DNA of 12,631 nt from an uncultured Nitrospira sp. (GTDB taxonomy: Bacteria > Nitrospirota > Nitrospiria > Nitrospirales > UBA8639): positions 1-12,631 of the forward strand of contig CABVRQ010000098.1 of NCBI GenBank assembly GCA_902500695.1. Direction: 5' to 3'. Below, one piece after another: positions 7,565 through 12,631 of this stretch (positions are counted from its first letter, which is position 1; every line of letters begins with the position of its first letter). Position numbers and translations under genes: made by a program. The notes beneath the pieces were generated by a model. That model did not search any database. It was not told the origin of the DNA and saw only the letters and a program-made list of their open reading frames with translations.

Positions 7565-7586
7565 TTGGTCAAGCCAGACAGGACTC
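7565..7586 (-). repeat. Right terminal inverted repeat of the IS1182-like element
   Basis: On the minus strand it reads GAGTCCTGTCTGGCTTGACC, matching the left end GAGTC and then partially. Confidence 0.65.
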
Positions 7587-7590
7587 CTAG
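7587..7590. repeat. CTAG target-site duplication, right copy
   Basis: Second CTAG directly abutting the right end of the IS1182-like element. Joined to the left flank it restores the codons CGT TCT AGA AAA of the IS30 transposase. Confidence 0.85.
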
Positions 7591-8533
7591 AACGATTGTT
7601 GGGTTTGCTCATTACCTGTTGAATCTCTTTCTGAGTAATAGACTGAAAGGGCCGATGTTTCGGGAAATACTGCGGAATCGGACCACTCGTGTTTTCATTG
7701 AGCCCGCGTTCTCAGTCCGCATAGGGATGAGCAAAAAAGAAGTGGACCTTCAGAGCCTGAGCAATGGTCTCATGATGAGCGAATTCTTTCCCATTATCCG
7801 AAGTTACCGTGTGGAGCGGAAGACGCAGCGGCATCAATAAGGTCATGACTGCGCCAGCCAGGGCGTCGGCGCACAGACGTGAGATTTTCGCGATGAGGCT
7901 CAATCGTGATTTGCGCTACGTTTAGGAGATGAGGGCTGGCTGATGGCCTTTGCTGATCACGTTATCCGCTTCCCAGGCGCCGAGCCGACTCCGGCGCTCG
8001 ACCACCGCAGGGCGATGCTCGATGGAGATTCTGTTGGGAATGTGGCCCCGACAACTATATGTGCCATACCGTTTCCGGCGGTGGCGCTGACACCGCAAAT
8101 GCCGGTAGAGCGTGCCCTGGGCCTGTTTATCGCGATAGACATGTTGGTAAATCCATTCCAGGCTCACGAAGGTTCCCTGATGCATGCGCAACCAGCCACT
8201 GATCTGTTCCGGACTCCACTCTTTCTTGAGCAGACGGTTGACGCGGTGCCAGATTTTGGCAGCAATACGCCGTCGGGTTTTGGAGGCCAGCCGGAGCAAC
8301 GGGAACCGGTGGGCTTGTTGCGGGCGATACCCGCGCCGCCCCTGATTTCGCTGCACTTCACGGCTCATGATGGATTTGTGGACACCAATCAATTACTGAC
8401 CGGTAAAAGAAGCCACGATGCTACCGCACCTGACCTCTTAACCCGAACCATTGAGTTGCACTTACAGCTCTGAATTCACGCCCTCTACTTGGCTCACAAT
8501 GATGGAAATTCGAAATGTTAAGCTAGGCGCCTC

Positions 8534-9496
8534 CTACTCAGACAGCTTAACCGGGGAGACAAAGCCAGGGGGTTTAACGGCGAGCACGGAACATTGCACC
8601 TGTTCGAGAATCGCTTCTGCGGTATTCCCAATGAGCCATCCGGCTATGCCTGTCCGAGCAACCGTTCCCATGACCACCAGATCGGCCTGCAACTGCTTCA
8701 CCGTTTGCGGTATGACCGTGGAGGGTGCTCCGCGGCGCAAATGAAATTGAGGCGAAAGATGGTCATAGGCCTCTGTGCCTATTTGATCTCTTAACTGCTT
8801 GCCAAGGCGGTTAAACGCGCTTTCATGACGTGATCGTTCACCTTCAACATAGGCCATGCTGGCTTCACTGTCGCTCCATGACTTCACCTTCATCTCGTAT
8901 GGGGCATCCCACACATGAACGACATTCAGTGCGGCAAATTTGGATATCGCGAGCGAACTTGACAGCTCAAGAATCTGACGGTTGAGCGTTTGCTCTGCTG
9001 CGTCAGGGATATCCGGGTTGAGGTCGACTGCTGCCAGAATGCGCGCGTAATCCGACTGTTCCGCTGAGCGTGTGAGCCACACCGGACAGGGACAGTTGCG
9101 CAGCAGTTGCATGTCGTCGCTGCCAAACAGCCGTTCGAGGAAGTTTGGATTTTCAGCCGGCTTGATCAGCAAATCGTATTTGTGACGTAAAATGGCACGA
9201 ATCACTTCAAGATACGTCTTGCCCACCAGCACGTCCAGCCGGATGCTGAGGCGTTCCTCATAAGGCCCGACCAGGGACTCCAGCCATTTTCGGCGCTCGC
9301 TCACCATGGCTGTCTGTAATTCATCTGCGGTGTGTCCGCCGGGCAGCAACCCGATTCCGGCGGTGAGGGCTGGAATGACATCAATGACCGTCAGGTCCGC
9401 CTGATTGTTTTTCGCCACTGACACGGCCCGCGCGATCGATGGCTCCTGTGCAACAGATGCTTCGGATACGTAGAGAATATGTTTGAAGAGTTTCAT
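8534..9496 (-). CDS. Tandem universal stress protein, UspE-like
   Basis: A 320-aa cytosolic protein with two Usp domains (about 1-145 and 150-310), the layout of E. coli UspE. The first domain ends DLLIKPAENP...LLRNCPCPVWLTR. The second begins RILAAVDLNPD and ends with VVMGTVARTGIAGWLIGN then AILEQVQCSVLAVKPPGFVSPV, very like the UspE C-terminus. The ATP-binding pattern of classical Usp (G-x2-G-x9-G-S/T) is altered in the second domain: Ala280 in place of the second Gly and Asn291 after the last Gly, so nucleotide binding is doubtful. Usp proteins accumulate under starvation, oxidative or respiratory stress. The upstream hydrolase ends 104 bp away on the same strand, so the two may be co-transcribed. 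Only a weak GGGGGT site precedes the ATG. Confidence 0.92.
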   Translation of the reverse strand: MKLFKHILYVSEASVAQEPSIARAVSVAKNNQADLTVIDVIPALTAGIGLLPGGHTADELQTAMVSERRKWLESLVGPYEERLSIRLDVLVGKTYLEVIRAILRHKYDLLIKPAENPNFLERLFGSDDMQLLRNCPCPVWLTRSAEQSDYARILAAVDLNPDIPDAAEQTLNRQILELSSSLAISKFAALNVVHVWDAPYEMKVKSWSDSEASMAYVEGERSRHESAFNRLGKQLRDQIGTEAYDHLSPQFHLRRGAPSTVIPQTVKQLQADLVVMGTVARTGIAGWLIGNTAEAILEQVQCSVLAVKPPGFVSPVKLSE

Positions 9497-9600
9497 CCAA
9501 ATTTACCCCCATTCCAGAAAATCAACGCCGCATCCCACCTCCGTGGCGGCATGACGACGATCCAAGGCTTTCTCGCTCCTTCATCCAAAACGAAATCAGT

Positions 9601-10329
9601 CTACGCGGGTCCGATCTGCTCCCGAACCCATTTATGTACCACCTTGATCATGTCTGGTGTGTGCTCGGAGAACATGTGGTCTGCCCCTTCAATCTGTTCG
9701 AGCTGCTTGGGTTCATTCGCTCTTTCGAAAATGTCGAGCGAATCCTGGAGGGGGACAACGTCATCCTCAGTTCCGTGGACGAGCAGCCAGGGGACCTGGA
9801 TCGACGGAGCACGGGTGACGATGGTCCCGATGGCCGCCATGTCGTCCATGTAAGCCTGCGACAGTGGGCACGCCGACTCGTCCCACATGAAGCCCTCATC
9901 CGGCGTGACGTCGCCAAACTCGCGCTGCGCGAACGCTTCCGTATGCACCATTCCGGCAAGTGAAACAAGTCCGACAATACGTGTGTCTTTGCCAGACTGA
10001 AGAACGCCGACGGCTCCGCCCATGCTGTGGCCGACATACAGGATATTCCATCCGTCCAGCGCGTCGATCACGCAGCGCAAGTCTTCGACTTCCTTGGAGA
10101 TCGTGGAGTCCTCGAATCGACCTTCCGAGTCGCCATTACCGGAGAACGACATCCTGAGCGTCGGGATACCGTTGTGTGACAGCGCTTCTGCCAACGCGAC
10201 GACGAACGGGCGATCCTTATTGCCCGTGACACCGTGCCCGAGGACAACGATGACCTTCTGACCTTTTTCGCCCCGATGGAATGTGTAGTCGATTTTTTCG
10301 CCTTCGATGTTGCGAATGGTTCCGAACAT
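9601..10329 (-). CDS. Alpha/beta hydrolase (serine esterase/lipase-like)
   Basis: A 242-aa alpha/beta hydrolase with the whole catalytic set: nucleophile Ser102 in GHSMGG (100-105), acid Asp189 or Asp190 in HGTEDDVVP, and His218 in GADHMF. The oxyanion region is LGHGVTGN (30-37), and RMSFSGNGDSEG (59-70) fits the cinnamoyl-esterase or acyl-hydrolase-like branch that hydrolyses ester bonds. There is no signal peptide, so it is cytosolic. AGGGGG at 10334-10339 lies 4 nt before the ATG. It is the first gene of a possible two-gene unit with the universal stress protein. The substrate cannot be told from sequence. Confidence 0.92.
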   Translation of the reverse strand: MFGTIRNIEGEKIDYTFHRGEKGQKVIVVLGHGVTGNKDRPFVVALAEALSHNGIPTLRMSFSGNGDSEGRFEDSTISKEVEDLRCVIDALDGWNILYVGHSMGGAVGVLQSGKDTRIVGLVSLAGMVHTEAFAQREFGDVTPDEGFMWDESACPLSQAYMDDMAAIGTIVTRAPSIQVPWLLVHGTEDDVVPLQDSLDIFERANEPKQLEQIEGADHMFSEHTPDMIKVVHKWVREQIGPA

Positions 10330-10519
10330 GATTCCCCCTGTGATCGGTGAAAATTCTATTGATCGTCATCGGCGTCAGTTCAAGCCCCGCCTGCCAAGGG
10401 CGACAGAGTCGGGACCCGCCGACAGGTGGAACAAAAGGACGGATCGACACTGTTGCCGACAAGGCAGGGCCCTGGACCTCAACCTGTCTATTCCTTGAGA
10501 TTGTTGGGTCCCGGTGAAG
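10330..10519. other. Intergenic region upstream of the hydrolase
   Basis: Holds the ribosome site of the hydrolase and presumably its promoter. I see no gene, repeat or clear terminator here. Together with the remnant to its right, this 520-bp gap separates the hydrolase from the cardiolipin synthase gene. Confidence 0.4.
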
Positions 10520-10738
10520 CTAGCACCTATCCCGTCGCCGTGTTGACAATCCATGCCGATTTTCTCCCGAGCAGGTATTCTTTGTCCACCGCATCGGCGT
10601 TCTCCCGTGGCTCAACACGATTTTTTCCAAGGGAAATACCTTGCCAACTCGAACCTTGATTGTCCCGCTATGCACGAGTTGGGACCCTCCCGTCAAGACT
10701 TCAGTGGTGATATGGGTCAACTGTTTAGTGGCCGCCAG
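10520..10738 (-). pseudogene. C-terminal remnant of a quinone-oxidoreductase-like MDR gene
   Basis: The minus-strand frame from about 10738 to 10616 reads RLAATKQLTHITTEVLT followed by QLVHSGTIKVRVGKVFPLEKI. In zinc-free medium-chain dehydrogenases (quinone oxidoreductases), this is the segment just before the C-terminus: a helix, then 'L-V-x-S-G-x-I-K-V-x-V-x-x-V-F-P-L-E', then an AHxxxE..GKIVV ending. After this point the expected ending is not readable, and it degenerates to a TAG at 10520-10522. Upstream, the frame is closed by TAA at about 10741, so the Rossmann and catalytic domains are absent. It is probably a deletion relic next to the cardiolipin synthase gene. Confidence 0.5.
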
Positions 10739-10852
10739 CCGTTACCGCCCTCTCCGTCTCTAGCCGAATCACACTTCTTTTTGGCGCGCCCGATTGGACG
10801 ACTCTTCTGAGCCGATCGACGACGATCCTCTTTGCTGGACCGTTCAACTCTC

Positions 10853-12307
10853 TCACTGAGCTTTGCCGCGTTGCAGCTTGTAGCCTCTGTAGAGTAGCGC
10901 ACCGGCGATCCAGGTGAAGACTAGGACGACTGGATAGGCTAACAGGCGTGGGAAGAACGCGAAGAGAATCGCCAACGTCAGTATCAGCACTCCCGCCGTC
11001 ACCGTGATACGTGCTTCGAGGGGTTCGAGCACACGCCGGTTCGTGAACGCCGCGCCCACGGTGTTGGCGATGCGGAGAGCGCCTGCAGCGGCACGCCCGC
11101 CGCTCCCTCCGCCGCTGGTGAGTATTGGATGCGGATGGCGCGGCTGATTCGGCGTGCGCAACTTCCGCTGAGCATCTAAGACCACCTCGGTCGCGTTCTC
11201 CAAGTCCTGCAGATACGTCTGCTCCATCAGGCACGCGAAAGGTTCGTCTTCAACGACGACATCCATTTCGCAATTCCCTAACCAACTGGCGATGTTGAGA
11301 TTCGTCGAACCGACGCGCGCCCAATGTCCATCGGCGACGGCCGTCTTCGCGTGCAGCATCGTCCCGTTCCACTCAAAGACTCGCACACCCGCTTCCAACA
11401 AAGGACGATAACCCGCTCTGGACAATAGCTTAAGAAGCGGAATATCGGTTGCGTTCGGCACAAGCAGGCGCACGTCAACGCCGTCGCTCGCTGCCGCACG
11501 CAACGCTTGCACATAGGCTGTCGTCCCGGCGTAATACGCATCGACCAACCAGAGGCGTTTCCTCACAAGGGCGGCCATAAGTAGATCGACGCGAAACATC
11601 CCCGCCGTCGCCGGCACGCTCGCCACAACGCGAAGGGCCGTTTCGCCTTTCTGCGCGTGCACGGGTGGTTTGACCAGACCGCACTCAGGAATCGGCTCTC
11701 CTATCATCGCCCAGACATCTGCGAACGCCTGCTCAATGACAGCCACCGACGGTCCGCGCACTTCCACGCCGGTATCGCGCCACGGTTCAATCTTCTTTTC
11801 AGGCACACCCACCCACATCTGCCCAACGCACAAGCCGGTGACAAAACCCACCTCGCCATCCACCGAGATCGTCTTGCGATGGTCACGACTGAGCCAGCCA
11901 AAAGGTGAGTCCCAGCGCGGCGGGTTATAGCAACGCACTTCCACGCCGCCCGCGCGCAAACGGTCCCAAAAAGCGCCCGACGCTCTACCGAATCCGCCCA
12001 TCCAGTCGTAAATGAGACGCACGCGCACGCCTTCCTGCGCTTTGTCGACGAGCGCGTCGGCAAACATCCGACCCGCATCGTCTTCGTGAATGATGTAGTT
12101 CTCGAAGTGAATGTACCGTTTCGCCCCACGGATTGCATCGAGCCACGCGGGGTAATTCTCGGACGCGTCTTTGAGCAGTCGGATGGTGTTGTCTTCGATC
12201 AGGTGTGCACCGGCGGCGCGCGAGAAAGCCTGGTTTGCAAGTGAACGAAGGGGTAACATCGCGGCGCGCTCACGGTTATGGAGTTGTACGGCGGCGTCCA
12301 TGGTCAT
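10853..12307 (-). CDS. Phospholipase-D-type cardiolipin synthase with C-terminal membrane hairpin
   Basis: A 484-aa protein with two PLD domains, each with a complete HKD motif: His143-Lys145-Asp150 (HRKTISVD) and His319-Lys321-Asp326 (HAKTAVAD), followed by GSTNLNIASW. Such enzymes transfer a phosphatidyl group, in cardiolipin synthesis from phosphatidylglycerol. The classical N-terminal pair of membrane segments is missing. Instead two hydrophobic segments lie at the C-terminus (about 434-453 and 457-474) after a Gly/Ala-rich linker (399-412). This resembles the ClsB type in its core, with an added C-terminal anchor. The start overlaps the stop of the upstream gene as ATGA, and AAGGG lies 4 nt before the ATG, so translation is probably coupled. 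Another PLD-type transferase or nuclease is possible, but the membrane anchor favours a lipid substrate. Confidence 0.92.
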   Translation of the reverse strand: MTMDAAVQLHNRERAAMLPLRSLANQAFSRAAGAHLIEDNTIRLLKDASENYPAWLDAIRGAKRYIHFENYIIHEDDAGRMFADALVDKAQEGVRVRLIYDWMGGFGRASGAFWDRLRAGGVEVRCYNPPRWDSPFGWLSRDHRKTISVDGEVGFVTGLCVGQMWVGVPEKKIEPWRDTGVEVRGPSVAVIEQAFADVWAMIGEPIPECGLVKPPVHAQKGETALRVVASVPATAGMFRVDLLMAALVRKRLWLVDAYYAGTTAYVQALRAAASDGVDVRLLVPNATDIPLLKLLSRAGYRPLLEAGVRVFEWNGTMLHAKTAVADGHWARVGSTNLNIASWLGNCEMDVVVEDEPFACLMEQTYLQDLENATEVVLDAQRKLRTPNQPRHPHPILTSGGGSGGRAAAGALRIANTVGAAFTNRRVLEPLEARITVTAGVLILTLAILFAFFPRLLAYPVVLVFTWIAGALLYRGYKLQRGKAQ

Positions 12308-12600
12308 TGGCCCTTCACGTCATCGCCATTGACGGCGGAGTAGGCAATATACGTGGAAGCATCTTCCCGATATTCCTCTGTGACCCCGTTGAACCAGTCA
12401 CCGGAAGCGAAGTTCGGGCGGCCAGAGCGCATCAACTGTGCCGATATATATCCATCCGACGCGTACATGATGGTGCCCATCGGACGCTCTCCCATGGGGT
12501 ATACCGGCGCAGACCCGTCCACGGGATTTTCCACATAGAATTCGAGCTTCCATGTCCCAATCAGTTGGTCACGCAATGTGTCTTTCATATGATTGCTCAC
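12304..12600 (-). CDS. Lipocalin-like domain protein, short form
   Basis: A 98-aa product beginning like lipocalin-like domain proteins of the LIGTWKLxxYxxxxxDG..PMG.xxxGxIxYxxDGYxSAxLMRxxRP type. The motif block is at residues about 13-60: LIGTWKL, MGERPMGTIMYASDGYISAQ, RPNF. Family members are usually about 140-150 aa and continue with a second half that carries HHVEVSLFPNW-like strands. Here the protein ends right after STYIAYSAVNGDDVKGQ, so about a third is missing and a stable barrel is doubtful. GTG is chosen as start because TAAGGA (12608-12613) lies 7 nt upstream; the in-frame ATG four codons later would be too far. The stop overlaps the next gene's start by 4 nt. The function of the family is not well defined. 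Confidence 0.8.
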   Translation of the reverse strand: MSNHMKDTLRDQLIGTWKLEFYVENPVDGSAPVYPMGERPMGTIMYASDGYISAQLMRSGRPNFASGDWFNGVTEEYREDASTYIAYSAVNGDDVKGQ

Positions 12601-12631
12601 TGTGATGTCCTTACGAAGCCTGCTGCATTGA

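Larger units (their letters stand above)
7022..7586 (+). mobile_element. IS1182-like internally deleted (non-autonomous) element inserted in IS30
   Basis: The 565-bp element starts GAGTC on the plus strand and ends with its complement GACTC. The inverted repeats continue imperfectly for about 20 bp (left TTTCGGACTTTTGA against right CTGTCTGGCTTGACC). Perfect CTAG copies flank it. It encodes only fused N- and C-terminal parts of an IS1182-type transposase, so about two thirds of a normal element is missing. It interrupts the IS30 transposase near its C-terminus. A full relative elsewhere in the genome could in principle mobilise it in trans. Confidence 0.85.
6930..8395 (-). pseudogene. IS30-family transposase, broken by stops and split by an insertion
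   Basis: The conserved IS30 order is visible: helix-turn-helix end LIGVHKS...SREVQRNQG, then QISGWL, the first catalytic Asp in GAWEADNVISKGHQ, the second Asp in TSDNGKEFA, and the catalytic Glu in ERGLNEN followed by QYFPKHR. It cannot be functional. TAA 7922-7924 and TAG 7916-7918 interrupt the frame after GHQPALIS. TGA 7712-7714 replaces the Trp of the usual HPYASWERG. The N-terminus is shortened: upstream of LIGVHKS is TAA 8393-8395, with only about 60 bp before the inverted repeat. The C-terminus (RKALGFKPLNQV to the stop at 6930) lies on the far side of the IS1182-like insertion and is in frame once that element is removed. Confidence 0.9.
6903..8477 (-). mobile_element. Decayed IS30-family insertion sequence, interrupted by a second element
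   Basis: The element is defined by a broken IS30-type transposase gene (minus strand). Imperfect terminal inverted repeats are suggested: inward from the left, GAACAGGG then GAGTCGAACT (about 6903-6925), and inward from the right on the minus strand, GAATTCAG then AAGTGCAACT (about 8477-8454). The left repeat starts a few bases past the transposase stop, as is usual for IS30 elements. The ends are approximate and I could not identify a target duplication for this element. Removing the inner 565-bp element leaves about 1 kb, typical for IS30. Confidence 0.7.

Noticed and set aside
7943..8473. 176-codon plus-strand frame opposite the IS30 transposase
   Set aside because: Antisense shadow of the IS30 transposase, whose conserved motifs are on the minus strand.
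10725..11234. 169-codon minus-strand frame overlapping the cardiolipin synthase C-terminus
   Set aside because: An Arg/Ser/His-rich out-of-frame reading of a GC-rich gene, with no ribosome site. The in-frame gene has intact HKD motifs and membrane segments.

Overview
The window is a mosaic accessory region from a Gram-negative-type bacterium. Most genes lie on the minus strand and have clear Shine-Dalgarno sequences of the AAGGAG type. Nothing fixes the taxon. The mix of a glycolytic GAPDH, a zinc alcohol dehydrogenase, a UspE-like stress protein and a PLD-type cardiolipin synthase would fit an environmental bacterium such as a Nitrospirota or proteobacterium, but that is a guess. Base composition changes along the window: about 400-2060 is clearly AT-rich, while the right end (about 10850-12631) is GC-rich. 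This suggests pieces of different origin.

Layout, left to right. (1) 1-188 is the edge of a minus-strand gene whose reading frame is cut off at a stop. It abuts the 3' end of a group II intron with intact-looking domains V and VI (325-399). (2) 541-2007 is a plus-strand, AT-rich, Tat-exported aldo/keto reductase that may have a premature stop. (3) 2271-6078 holds four minus-strand genes with wide spacing: GAPDH, a small secreted four-cysteine protein, a zinc-dependent secondary-alcohol-dehydrogenase-like enzyme and a SnoaL/NTF2-like protein. A 16-bp perfect hairpin follows the secreted-protein gene. (4) 6079-6902 has no convincing gene. (5) About 6903-8477 is a decayed IS30-family element. 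Its transposase gene is broken by in-frame stops and split by a 565-bp internally deleted IS1182-like element. Removing that element plus one copy of its CTAG target duplication restores the IS30 reading frame exactly. (6) 8534-10329 holds a tandem-domain universal stress protein and an upstream alpha/beta hydrolase. (7) About 10520-10738 holds a remnant of a quinone-oxidoreductase-like gene. (8) 10853-12600 is a two-gene unit in which a shortened lipocalin-like gene overlaps a phospholipase-D/cardiolipin-synthase gene by ATGA.

How the genes relate: no single pathway joins them. GAPDH and the alcohol dehydrogenase are both NAD(H)-linked central or fermentative enzymes. The stress protein, hydrolase and cardiolipin synthase suggest a stress and envelope theme, but this is inference from annotation only. 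I found no clear new defence, conflict or biosynthetic system. The best-supported notable observations are the precisely readable nested insertion, the intron 3' remnant, the apparently transferred aldo/keto reductase, and the cardiolipin synthase with a C-terminal membrane hairpin coupled to a truncated lipocalin-like gene.
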